Assembly: GCF_030161375.1 (NCBI RefSeq)
Contig: NZ_BSSQ01000005.1
Location: 62,001 to 126,000 of the forward strand
Length of the DNA stretch: 64,000 nucleotides
Direction of reading: 5' to 3'
DNA from: Paenibacillus glycanilyticus
GTDB lineage: Bacteria; Bacillota; Bacilli; Paenibacillales; Paenibacillaceae
The notes under the pieces are model-generated. The model was not told where the DNA came from. It did no database searches and was given only the letters and a program-made list of their open reading frames with translations. Position numbers and translations under genes: made by a program. This document shows positions 24,185 through 32,696 of this stretch, in pieces; position 1 is the stretch's first letter, and the number at the start of each line of letters is the position of its first letter.

Positions 24185-25318
24185 TTACCAATAAATAACG
24201 GTTTGGCCCTGCAGACGGGCCACCGCTTCCGCAAAATAATAGTCGCCGTAAATGAGGGAAGATCGGATGCCGGAGTCCTGCGGCTTATGAGATGTCGCTT
24301 CCTTCAGCAACCCTTCATGCCCAGGTTCATCCTTCGTCGAATAGAAGCTGTACAAGTTGTTCACCATCCGAGTAGCCAGATCCTTGTAATAAGCGCTCTC
24401 AGTCTCATCCATATGGCTCGCCATCTCAAGCAGGCTTGCGGCAGTTACGGCTGCAGCCGAAGTATCCCGCGGCTCTCCGTCCTTGTCGCCTTGGAAAGTA
24501 AAGTCCCACATCGGAATAAGATCTTCTTCCAATCGCTCGATGTACACATCCGCGCAACGTCGGGCAATCTCAAGATACCGTCTGTCGCCCGTATACCTAT
24601 ATGCATGCGTGTAGCCTCCGATCGCCCAGGCTTGACCCCGCGACCAGCAAGACTCGTCGGCATACCCTTGAAACGTGCGTCCGCCAATTGGATCGCCGGT
24701 CTCCGGGTTGAACAAATACGTATGGAACGTCGTGAAATCCGGACGAACAATGGTGGTCGAGCAAGTATCCGCTTGCGCAATGGCAATATCCCTGTAGCGT
24801 GAATCTCCCGTTTCCTCTGCCGCCCAGAACAGCAAGGGCAAGTTGTACATGCAATCGATGATGAGCCGTCCGCGGTTCTCTTCGCTGAACGGGTCTCCCG
24901 GCGTCCATACGTTCCAAGCCTGCAGGAATCGTCCCTTCTCATTAAAGCGATCGGCGAGAGTGTTCGCCGCGTCGATGCCGATTCGACGCGATTCGGCATC
25001 GCGGGTCAGCTTATAATCTGCGACAGCAGATAAGCTGAACAGGAAACCTAGATCATGATCCGTAGTATGACGATCATCGTATAGCCGCTTCGCGAAGCGG
25101 TGTTTGGAACGTCTGGCATTGTCGATAAACGATTGGTCGCCGGACATCTCATAGCACAAATAATTTAGCCCCGTCCAGAAGCCTCCTACCCAGAAACAAT
25201 TGTCAACGAAATTGTAGTTGTCCTCGTCAGCGCAATGGGGTAACTTGTCCCCGAATCTAGCTGCGTTTGCTTTTGTTTTATCCACAATAAATTGCCGTAT
25301 CTCTTGCAATGGAATCAT
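24185..25318 (-). CDS. GH88 unsaturated uronyl hydrolase
   Basis: 377 residues, (alpha/alpha)6 barrel. Removes the 4,5-unsaturated uronic acid left on oligosaccharides by polysaccharide lyases, by hydration of the double bond. The two catalytic Asp equivalents of the Bacillus GL1 enzyme are visible: D89 in TDHDLGF and D155 in IIDCMYN. SCWSRGQAWAIGGY and DTSAAA are further family motifs. No signal peptide, so it is cytoplasmic. A second GH88 at 52808 is only moderately similar, suggesting different linkages. Confidence 0.93.
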   Translation of the reverse strand: MIPLQEIRQFIVDKTKANAARFGDKLPHCADEDNYNFVDNCFWVGGFWTGLNYLCYEMSGDQSFIDNARRSKHRFAKRLYDDRHTTDHDLGFLFSLSAVADYKLTRDAESRRIGIDAANTLADRFNEKGRFLQAWNVWTPGDPFSEENRGRLIIDCMYNLPLLFWAAEETGDSRYRDIAIAQADTCSTTIVRPDFTTFHTYLFNPETGDPIGGRTFQGYADESCWSRGQAWAIGGYTHAYRYTGDRRYLEIARRCADVYIERLEEDLIPMWDFTFQGDKDGEPRDTSAAAVTAASLLEMASHMDETESAYYKDLATRMVNNLYSFYSTKDEPGHEGLLKEATSHKPQDSGIRSSLIYGDYYFAEAVARLQGQTVIYW

Positions 25319-25417
25319 ATGAATCCCTCCCTACCGCCATATTAACGGAACTACCGCTGCAAAAAATGCAGTATTTTAAGAAGTTGTTTGCGTTTTTTAT
25401 GGCAGGAAGTACCGGAA

Positions 25418-26251
25418 TTAATAACCTTGCTTGCGGTATTTCAACGGACTAACGCCCGTGGCTTTCTTGAACATGCGCGTGAAATGGCTGACATTGTTGA
25501 AGCCGGTCTCGAAGCATATTTCCATAACGCTGAGGTCCGACATGCGCAGCAGATCAAGCGCCTTGCGTATGCGTATATCGTTCACGTATTGGATGAACGG
25601 CTGCCCCATCAGCACCTTGAACATGTAACTGAAATAAGTTGGCGACATCGCCGCGCGTTGAGACATCTCCTCCAGGTTCAGCTGCATCGCATAATGGGTC
25701 TCAATATATTGTACAGCTGCGAAGAACAGTTCCCTGTTCCTGAATGCGGAAGCGCCTTCAGGCTGCTCGTCGTTGCTCTTCTCTCTGAACAGCGTAACGA
25801 GCATCCGAATAAGATCGGCCTTAATCAGGAGCTTGTAGCCATCCTCCTTCTTCCGGTGCTCTTCCTTCATGCTCGCAATCAGCTGCTCGACGGAGCTCTG
25901 ACTTTTGGCCGACAGACGAAGCTTGGGAAACAGAGGAGCGTCGCGCAATATCTCGTCCTGGTCGACGACTAGCGGCATGAAGTCGATCTGTACCATCTCG
26001 AACCGCTCTTCCTGATACCGCTCGAAGCGGTGTGGAACAAAAGGCGGTATCGCCAGCATGTCTCCCTTGGTCATTAAATAAGCTTCGCGATTGACGTGAT
26101 GGATGCAAGCGCCCCTAGTCAAATAACAAATCTGGAAATGTTCATGGGCGTGATTCACTCGGTTAAGCGTCTCTTCATTGGGAAAAGCAAGTTTGAATGG
26201 AAAATCGATTTCCATGAAGTCTTTATAATAATAAATATCGTGAGTGCTCAT
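25418..26251 (-). CDS. AraC-family regulator
   Basis: 277 residues. N-terminal cupin (HAHEHFQICYLTRGACIHHVNREAYLMTKGDMLAIPPFVPHRFE, about 35-85) and C-terminal AraC helix-turn-helix pair (LNLEEMSQRAAMSPTYFSYMFKVLMGQPFIQYVNDIRI...VMEICFETGFNNVSHFTRMFKKATGVSPLKYRKQGY). Start preceded by GGAGCGTAGGAA. It is 99 bp upstream of the GH88 gene in the same direction, so probably controls it. Clearly paralogous to the regulator at 29711 (shared HAH..FQICY, KGD...IPP, and a central LLIKADL/LMIKSDL stretch). Confidence 0.93.
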   Translation of the reverse strand: MSTHDIYYYKDFMEIDFPFKLAFPNEETLNRVNHAHEHFQICYLTRGACIHHVNREAYLMTKGDMLAIPPFVPHRFERYQEERFEMVQIDFMPLVVDQDEILRDAPLFPKLRLSAKSQSSVEQLIASMKEEHRKKEDGYKLLIKADLIRMLVTLFREKSNDEQPEGASAFRNRELFFAAVQYIETHYAMQLNLEEMSQRAAMSPTYFSYMFKVLMGQPFIQYVNDIRIRKALDLLRMSDLSVMEICFETGFNNVSHFTRMFKKATGVSPLKYRKQGY

Positions 26252-26369
26252 TTCCTACGCTCCTTCGCCCGTCCCGGCAGGCTCGCGGCTAGTTGATCTG
26301 CCTGCCTCTATGCTAGCATTAGACCGAAGAGAGATTCAATTATTTGGCGAAGAATGAGCCGTCCGCTTG

Positions 26370-27371
26370 TCAGGAGGTTGTCATCCGAACAGCATAATGA
26401 TAGGGAATCGCACTCCTTGGAGATTCACCTTGCTGAATCCTTAGAACATCCGCTAACAGCTCCAGTACGACCTTCTCTCTCATATCGAAGGTAGGACCGG
26501 CGATATGCGGCAGCAGCAGCGCGTTGTCCAGATATCGGAAAGGACTGTCCGCTGCAAGCGGCTCTACGGGATAAACGTCAAGCACCGCCTGGAATCTGCC
26601 GCTCTGAAGCTCCTTTAATAACGCGTCATCGTCTACAAGTCCCGCCCTGGCCGTATTGACGAACAAAGCCCCTGCCTTAATGCCGGATAATAAGGAAGCC
26701 GTAATCATGCCTCTATTCTCTTCGTTAAGCGCGGAATGCAACGAGATGACGTCACAATGCTCAAAGATGTATTCCTTGGAGACCCGGCGCGCGCCGATTC
26801 GGGCCGCTTCCTCATCCGGCATATACTTGGAGTATATATACAGCTCGACGTCAAACCCGCGCAGCAGCTCCGCATAATATTGGGCGATTGCGCCGTATCC
26901 GACCAGCCCGACCTTCTTGCCTATTAATCCGGTATTCCTGTCCTGCTCCGGACGCCAGCCGCCTTGGCGAACAGCGTTGACGTATGCTTCCGCCCTACGC
27001 AGCCCCATGAGCGTATACATCAGACATCCTTCGGCTACGCTTCTGGCGTACAGGTCGTTGCCGCTTAATACGGTAATTCCCCGCTTGTACTCTTCTTGGC
27101 TGACTACGCCCGCAACGGTTCCTCCGGTATGGGCATGAACCCTCAGACGATCCGCCTTCGCAAGCACTTCCGCATCGACTCGCGGCGCACCCCAGCCGGA
27201 GAACAGCACGTCCACTCCGCCAATCATCTCCATTAACTGCGCCTTGGTCAACGCGAAAGAGCCTGTATCGTTAAAAACAACTTCTCCATGCTTCTTCAGC
27301 TCGGCAATCGCCATCGGCGTGAAGAAACTGTCCCTCGTCTCGCCTTCTCCCATTGTCACAAGAAATTTCAT
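26370..27371 (-). CDS. D-isomer-specific 2-hydroxyacid dehydrogenase
   Basis: 333 residues. NAD-binding motif GLVGYGAIAQ in the middle, catalytic Arg in NTARAGLVDD, Glu in DVYPVEP and His in LLLPHIAGPT complete the triad of the formate/glycerate dehydrogenase family. Interconverts a 2-keto acid and a D-2-hydroxy acid with NAD(P)H; in this setting perhaps a product of uronate breakdown such as glyoxylate or hydroxypyruvate (inference). ATG at 27371 follows GGAGG by 9 bases; an earlier start at 27428 lacks a ribosome site. Confidence 0.92.
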   Translation of the reverse strand: MKFLVTMGEGETRDSFFTPMAIAELKKHGEVVFNDTGSFALTKAQLMEMIGGVDVLFSGWGAPRVDAEVLAKADRLRVHAHTGGTVAGVVSQEEYKRGITVLSGNDLYARSVAEGCLMYTLMGLRRAEAYVNAVRQGGWRPEQDRNTGLIGKKVGLVGYGAIAQYYAELLRGFDVELYIYSKYMPDEEAARIGARRVSKEYIFEHCDVISLHSALNEENRGMITASLLSGIKAGALFVNTARAGLVDDDALLKELQSGRFQAVLDVYPVEPLAADSPFRYLDNALLLPHIAGPTFDMREKVVLELLADVLRIQQGESPRSAIPYHYAVRMTTS

Positions 27372-27511
27372 GAGTACCTGCCTCCTTATTTGTGAGATAA
27401 GTATATCGCTTGCCATGTACGGCTTCATGCACTTTTTTACGAAAAGTTTTGCTTTTTTTACGCGTTAATAGACTGCCTAACAATAATCAATATGCAATCA
27501 AACAAGGACAA

Positions 27512-27549
27512 AAAGACCAAGACAGCCTATACTGGCTACCTTGATCTTT
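27512..27549 (-). terminator. Terminator after the Gfo/Idh/MocA gene
   Basis: Sixteen-base arms (27512-27527 and 27534-27549) with some G-U pairs and a six-base loop; on the minus strand the hairpin runs into TTTTTGTCC. Separates the oxidoreductase unit from the hydroxyacid dehydrogenase gene. Confidence 0.7.
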
Positions 27550-27577
27550 CTTGGAATTTCGACTTTTTGTACCAGCC

Positions 27578-28753
27578 CTATCTCCCGAACGAATCCTCCA
27601 TGTCGACCTTGACGTCTGCTTGCACTGTTTTCACAAAATTTGAGCCATTGATTAGTGACTTCAGTTTGGCCTCGTAAGCATCGGCGTCAATCGGAACCGG
27701 TACGGCCGCTCGATTGAACGAAGAGAGCATGATGCCATTAGCGAGCATGACCGAATGAACGCCTTCGTGTCCGTACGCGGTCAACTCGCCTTCTCCGTCC
27801 AAAATACGATTAAAGAACTTCTCGGCGACGACTCGATGCCCTGTCGGCTCCGTATTCGGAATCGCTACTTCCGTGCACGAGTTCTCCACCTGGCCGAAGC
27901 TTAAATTCGTTTCCCGCAGGAAGGCTAACATCGATTGACGGTTTCGGTAGAACAGGAGTTTGTCATTCTCGTAGACCAGCTTGCCATTCTCGCCAACGAT
28001 CTCGAAGCGGTTCGTTCCCGGCGATTCAGCCGTCGATACAATTAGATGGCCGATCATTCCCCCATCATGTTCGAAATAGGCGGTTACTTCGTCCTCTACC
28101 TCGATCTCATGGTACTTGCCGATATGCGCATGGGCGCTGATCGTTTGCGGCATTCCGAACAACCACTGATACATATCCAGCGTATGAGGACATTGATTCA
28201 CCAGAATGCCGCCGCCTTCGCCAGCCCATGTCGCGCGCCAGCCGCCGCTGTTGTAATAAGCCTGGGAACGGAACATCGTCGTGTTGATCCAAGTGACGCG
28301 AACCAATTCCCCAAGCTCGCCGCCTTCCAGTATGTCCTTTATTTTGCGGTAATGGGCAAATGTGCGCTCCTGGAACATCAGACCAAACTGCAAATCAGGC
28401 TGTTTGTTCCTCGCCTCTTCATAAGCGTCTACCATGGTAACCGCATCGTTCACATGTACCGCAATCGGCTTCTCGCAAAGCACATGAATGCCTCTTTGGA
28501 ACGCTTCGATAGCGACCTTCGGATGGTCATAATGCGGTACGGCTACAATGACCGCATCAAGCGCCGCATTCTCGAACATATCCCTATAATCCAAATAAGC
28601 CTCTGCGCCTGTTTCCTTGGCGAAGAAGGTTGTCCGCTGCTCGTCAATGTCGCTTACGCCTGCCAGTTCCACCCTGTCCATATCCTTCAAATACAACAGA
28701 TGCGTCTTCCCGATATTCCCAAGCCCAACCAAACCCACTCTTAATTTCTTCAT
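27578..28753 (-). CDS. Gfo/Idh/MocA-family NAD(P)-dependent oxidoreductase
   Basis: 391 residues. N-terminal Rossmann fold (VGLVGLGNIGKTHLLYL), the EKPIAV motif with the catalytic Lys, then the family's beta-sheet C-terminal domain (WRATWAGEGGGILVNQCPHTLDMYQWLFG). Oxidises or reduces a hydroxyl of a sugar, sugar acid or inositol. ATG at 28753 follows GGGGAGG by 8 bases. Starts 25 bp after the isomerase gene at 28779-29588, so the pair is one transcript; this pairing is common in oxidative glycoside or inositol-like catabolism. Confidence 0.92.
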   Translation of the reverse strand: MKKLRVGLVGLGNIGKTHLLYLKDMDRVELAGVSDIDEQRTTFFAKETGAEAYLDYRDMFENAALDAVIVAVPHYDHPKVAIEAFQRGIHVLCEKPIAVHVNDAVTMVDAYEEARNKQPDLQFGLMFQERTFAHYRKIKDILEGGELGELVRVTWINTTMFRSQAYYNSGGWRATWAGEGGGILVNQCPHTLDMYQWLFGMPQTISAHAHIGKYHEIEVEDEVTAYFEHDGGMIGHLIVSTAESPGTNRFEIVGENGKLVYENDKLLFYRNRQSMLAFLRETNLSFGQVENSCTEVAIPNTEPTGHRVVAEKFFNRILDGEGELTAYGHEGVHSVMLANGIMLSSFNRAAVPVPIDADAYEAKLKSLINGSNFVKTVQADVKVDMEDSFGR

Positions 28754-28778
28754 TTCGGCTTCCTCCCCATTGTTATTC

Positions 28779-29588
28779 TTATTGTCCAAGTACCTGCTTG
28801 ATGTAGCCGATGTAAGCGGGAAGCGATACTTCCGGTTCCTCCAAAGCCGGAACCCATTGCTTCTCGTATTCTAGCGAAAGCCAGCCCGAATAGCCGCCTT
28901 CCTTCAATAGAGCAACAATCTCCGGTACCGGAACCTCGCCGTCACCGATCAGGCAGAGCTCCTTGCCTCCGTCAGTATGGCGGGCATCCTTCACATGCGT
29001 ATGCTTGATGTAAGGGGCCAAATGACCGTATGTATCCGACACTGATTCGCCGTGCATATACGGATGCTCGAAATCCCATAACACGCCGACCGCACCGCTC
29101 TGCACCCGGCCAAGCACGTCCAGAATGACCTTCTGTTTATTGAAATCGCCATGCGTCTCCAGCAGCACCTTGACCTGCTTGTCTTCGGCATAACGCCCCA
29201 ACTCTTCAAGTCCTTGCGCGACCATAGCAACAACATCCTCATGCTGCGCTCCAGGCGGAACGAGATCGCCGAATACCCGGATATACGGCACCTCAAGACG
29301 GGCCGCAAGATCAATCGTATCTCGGCCTTCCGTAATGGCTTTGTCATATCGCTCTCCGTCGTGGAAGGCGCAGCCCGAGTCGAGGCAGCAAATGGCAAGC
29401 CCTCTCTTCTTCAGATCGGCCATTGTCTCTTGAATGTTGCCAGGCAGAAAAGGACGTGCCTTGGGCAGATACATTTCTCCTTCAATGCCGCGTATTTCAA
29501 TGCCGTCGTAGCCCATTCGCTGCGCTTCGGAGACAATGGTCTCCCAATTCCATGACGGACAAGCCAAAGTTTGAAATGCAATTTTCAT
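28779..29588 (-). CDS. Sugar phosphate isomerase/epimerase-like TIM barrel
   Basis: 269 residues. MKIAFQTLACPSWNWETIVSEAQRMGYDGIEIRG at the start, metal-site acids in LLETHGDF and VLWDFEHPY, HTHVKDA and LSLEYEKQW near the end. Same fold as the products at 23301 and 54960 but clearly diverged. Leads a two-gene unit with the Gfo/Idh/MocA gene, and is divergent from the AraC gene at 29711 (122-bp gap), which is its likely regulator. Confidence 0.88.
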   Translation of the reverse strand: MKIAFQTLACPSWNWETIVSEAQRMGYDGIEIRGIEGEMYLPKARPFLPGNIQETMADLKKRGLAICCLDSGCAFHDGERYDKAITEGRDTIDLAARLEVPYIRVFGDLVPPGAQHEDVVAMVAQGLEELGRYAEDKQVKVLLETHGDFNKQKVILDVLGRVQSGAVGVLWDFEHPYMHGESVSDTYGHLAPYIKHTHVKDARHTDGGKELCLIGDGEVPVPEIVALLKEGGYSGWLSLEYEKQWVPALEEPEVSLPAYIGYIKQVLGQ

Positions 29589-29710
29589 CTTAAATAATGC
29601 CTCCTGACGGCTGATTTCGTGTACGCTTCATTGTACAATTGGGAGCAGGAAGCAAACCCTGCACTTTCTTTGGAAATCTTTCCTCTATTTCACGATTATA
29701 AATATCGGCG

Positions 29711-30622
29711 ATGGCCAAACGAATGGACGGTGAACATCAGTTGAAGCTTTTAGCCTACACGAGCATTATGAGCGAAGCATTCCCTTTCAAAATCCAAATC
29801 AAAGAGAACGAGCAGCTTAATTCTGACTCCCACGCGCATGATTACTTTCAAATTTGCTACGTGCTAAAAGGAACCTGCCTTCACCATGCGCACGGTAAAC
29901 GGGTCTCTCTCGTCAAAGGGGATCTGTTCTCCATCCCGCCCATGTACGGGCATATGCTCGAAGCGCTTCCGGATCAGGAAGCACAGGTCGTCCATATTGA
30001 TTTTCTTCCAAGTCTGCTCGATCGTCATATGGCCGGGCTACTTGCCATGGACAGCTTCGTGGATTTTGCCTTTATTCAGCCTTTCGTACAATTCCAGGAC
30101 AACCTTCTGCCCAAGCTTAACTTATCCTACGAGGGACAGCTGGCAACGGAGCAGCTGATCGCCGGAATGATGGGAGAATTCTTGCGGCAGGACTCCGGTT
30201 TTCCCCTTATGATCAAGTCCGACCTGCAGAAACTGCTGGTCATTGCCGGCCGTGAGTTTCTGCAATACAGCCAGCATGACGGGGAGCGCCAGCTTGTCAG
30301 CCAGCACCGCGAACATTTCGAGCAGGCGCTGCGCTATATCGATACCTGCTACCGCGACCCTGTGCGCCTGCAAGACGCTGCGTCGAAAGCCGCTATGTCG
30401 CCTTCGTATTTCAGCACTATTTTCAAGCTCATGAAAGGCATGACCTTTGTGGACTATCTGAACGAAATCCGGCTGAACGAGGCGGTTCGAATGCTCAAAG
30501 AGCATCCGGATTGGAGCGTTGAGCGCATCAGTGCAGAAGCAGGCTTTAATCATTTGACGCATTTCTACCGGATGTTTAAGCGCAAGACGGGCGTAACCCC
30601 CGCACAATATCGCAACAACTGA
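29711..30622 (+). CDS. AraC-family regulator
   Basis: 303 residues. Cupin sensing domain (SHAHDYFQICYVLKGTCLHHAHGKRVSLVKGDLFSIPPMYGHMLE) and C-terminal AraC domain (VRLQDAASKAAMSPSYFSTIFKLMKGMTFVDYLNEIRL...VERISAEAGFNHLTHFYRMFKRKTGVTPAQYRNN). Paralogue of the regulator at 25418; together they bracket the leftward isomerase-oxidoreductase-dehydrogenase-GH88 genes. The ribosome site is not obvious; an ATG at 29723 is an alternative start. Confidence 0.92.
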   Translation: MAKRMDGEHQLKLLAYTSIMSEAFPFKIQIKENEQLNSDSHAHDYFQICYVLKGTCLHHAHGKRVSLVKGDLFSIPPMYGHMLEALPDQEAQVVHIDFLPSLLDRHMAGLLAMDSFVDFAFIQPFVQFQDNLLPKLNLSYEGQLATEQLIAGMMGEFLRQDSGFPLMIKSDLQKLLVIAGREFLQYSQHDGERQLVSQHREHFEQALRYIDTCYRDPVRLQDAASKAAMSPSYFSTIFKLMKGMTFVDYLNEIRLNEAVRMLKEHPDWSVERISAEAGFNHLTHFYRMFKRKTGVTPAQYRNN

Positions 30623-30630
30623 ACGGCAAA

Positions 30631-30678
30631 CAGGGGCTGTCCGTCCAATCACGAGAAGTGATTGGCGGACAACCCCTG
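30631..30678. terminator. Bidirectional terminator between convergent genes
   Basis: Arms CAGGGGCTGTCCGTCCAATC.. (30631-30652) and 30658-30678 pair over about 20 bp around GAGAA. Serves the AraC gene ending at 30622 and the leftward gene ending at 30695. Confidence 0.8.
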
Positions 30679-30694
30679 TTACTGAGGCGGAACC

Positions 30695-32560
30695 TTAGTC
30701 TTGCAGCGTAATGAATCCACGCGGCTGCACCGTTCTTCCCTCGAACTCATACGGGTCTTCGCCAAAATTGACGACTGCCCGGCGACCCGAAGAGAAGCGC
30801 GATTCCTGCACTTTGCGGTCCGCGCTGACGAAACGGTGGGCTATCATCTCGTCACGGCAGATTTGCCCCAGCCACGGACAGACGTTGTTGTAGCTCTCGA
30901 TAAAGTTAACTTCGAAGATCTCCCATCGGTCCTGATCGATGGACCAGAGCGGCGCTGTACCGTAGAGGATGTTGAACAGATCCTTTTTCCACCAAATCTC
31001 CGGACAGTGATGATTGCCATCCTCCCAACGCCAAGACGTAACGACGGCGTCATGATAGACCAGCTCGTATAGCGGCACCCTCGTATATTCGTTAATCGCA
31101 TACTTAAGATAAGTGTCGGATGCTGTGCGAGTTCCGAGCATGACGGACGGTCTCGGGTTGTTTTTCCAATCGCCATAATAATGGATGGTACCCTTATGGG
31201 TAATTTCGGAACCAAAGAAGGTACGCTGCAAAGTCATCATACCGTGAGCGAACAACCCGTGCTTGGCGGCAAAGTCCGCTCCAAACTCGCCGCCAAGATA
31301 CGTACCGTAACGTTCCTCTAGCAGCTCGCAATTCCTTAGAATCGCCTCTGCATATTGTTGCCGGCTTAGCCGGTGTTCTGGATTATGACATTCATAGAGT
31401 CCGTTTGCCTGGTAAACGTCCAAGAAATACGTCTCATGGTTATACTCCTCCAGCTCCCTCTCTACCCGCTTGAACATCTCCGGCCTTACCGCTTCCGGAC
31501 ATACGTAAGTTCCATACGAATTGGAATATGTAGAACCGTCCGCCTTTCTGGAAACAATCTCTTCAAATTTACCTGGATAAACGTTCCGCTTTAACGGAAT
31601 ATCCTCGCGTACCGAATTGTCGGAGTGAATGTCGGTGAAATCTTCCGGATGAATATCCGTAAACAACTCGTACGCACCGGTTCCGTAGCCCAGTTCCTTT
31701 AGCCGGTCGTCGTACCCTGGTTCTGGATAAGGAAGATGATTGGCGTCCCACAATATAAGCGCCTTCTCGATGCCTGCCTCCTTCAACCCGCGGGCAAATT
31801 CAATCTCTCTCGCACCATCCCATACGTACATATGAACGCAGCCAAGCATCTTTTCGAGCGCCGGAAAACGCTCCTCGTTCTCCCGCAGCGTCCGAATGCC
31901 GTTCTTCGGCCAACTGTAAGCACGGTAACGCTTGCACTGGGCGACATAGCCGCCACGGTCAAAGAATACGTATGTCACCTTCCGCTCATAACCAAATTCC
32001 CCCATCGTACCATACCAGACCGGCGCGAAATTAATGAGTCCCTCTTCATCCCGCTCGAACGAGAACGCCGCGTCGTAAGGTGTCTCGACGATTGCCATAT
32101 ACCCGCTTTCCAGCTCTTCGTCAACCACGCCAGCCCAAGCCATAGCACCTCCGCCGCCGCAAAAGAATAGTGGCTGCTCTTCCAATGGATAGAACAAATC
32201 TTCCGCCGGCAAGAGCAATCCCTGGCTGTCCGTCTGCACTATGGCATGCCGGCTGTCCGGTGTCCGGAAAGCCGAGGGGAAACGGATCGCTTCGCAGGAG
32301 GCGTTTCTTTCTGCTTTCAGCGTCACGCTGAGCTCCGACGCCTCCGTCAGTTCAATTGTAGCCGTCATAACAAACTCGCCGCGCAGCTTTACCTGCAGTT
32401 TATTGCCTTCCTGCGTAACCCCTTCAAGCGTCAAGCTCTCATCAACCGGCTGCTGGCTCCATACCTTGCCGCAACGCTTATCGTGAACCAATAGGCTGCG
32501 ACTTGTTTCATCGAACAAGATTCTCAGTCGTTTATCTTCTAATTTCCATTCGTAATCCAT
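30695..32560 (-). CDS. Putative glycoside hydrolase (DUF5696/DUF6259-like)
   Basis: 621 residues, no signal peptide. The N-terminal 190 residues look like a beta-sandwich (MDYEWKLEDKRLRILFDETSRSLLVHDKRCGKVWSQ). A TIM-barrel-like middle follows (CVHMYVWDGAREIEFARGLKEAGIEKALILWDANHL...YFLDVYQANGLYECHNPEHRLSRQQYAEAILRNCELLEERYGTYLGGEFGAD), in which D/E residues of YFLDVY and GGEFGAD are possible catalytic acids. I think it belongs to the poorly characterised DUF5696/DUF6259 glycosidase-like group but cannot be certain. ATG at 32560 follows AGAAAGG by 10 bases. Adjacent to the YesMN pair, same strand. Confidence 0.68.
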   Translation of the reverse strand: MDYEWKLEDKRLRILFDETSRSLLVHDKRCGKVWSQQPVDESLTLEGVTQEGNKLQVKLRGEFVMTATIELTEASELSVTLKAERNASCEAIRFPSAFRTPDSRHAIVQTDSQGLLLPAEDLFYPLEEQPLFFCGGGGAMAWAGVVDEELESGYMAIVETPYDAAFSFERDEEGLINFAPVWYGTMGEFGYERKVTYVFFDRGGYVAQCKRYRAYSWPKNGIRTLRENEERFPALEKMLGCVHMYVWDGAREIEFARGLKEAGIEKALILWDANHLPYPEPGYDDRLKELGYGTGAYELFTDIHPEDFTDIHSDNSVREDIPLKRNVYPGKFEEIVSRKADGSTYSNSYGTYVCPEAVRPEMFKRVERELEEYNHETYFLDVYQANGLYECHNPEHRLSRQQYAEAILRNCELLEERYGTYLGGEFGADFAAKHGLFAHGMMTLQRTFFGSEITHKGTIHYYGDWKNNPRPSVMLGTRTASDTYLKYAINEYTRVPLYELVYHDAVVTSWRWEDGNHHCPEIWWKKDLFNILYGTAPLWSIDQDRWEIFEVNFIESYNNVCPWLGQICRDEMIAHRFVSADRKVQESRFSSGRRAVVNFGEDPYEFEGRTVQPRGFITLQD

Positions 32561-32696
32561 AGGGTCCAAACCTTTCTTGTTCAGGATTAGCTGCCGCACA
32601 ACAGCGGGGCGCACGGTTTATTCTAATGTCTGGCAGCTAATCTACAAGTAAGAATCCAACGATTTCTATTCATTTCTGTTGATTTTGTCGCTCCGA

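Noticed and set aside
24203..24802. 199-residue plus-strand open frame and overlapping frames over the GH88 gene
   Set aside because: Antisense to a strongly conserved GH88 gene carrying both catalytic Asp motifs; high-GC shadow.
28046..28744. 232-residue plus-strand open frame
   Set aside because: Antisense to the Gfo/Idh/MocA gene; no start signal and no family resemblance.
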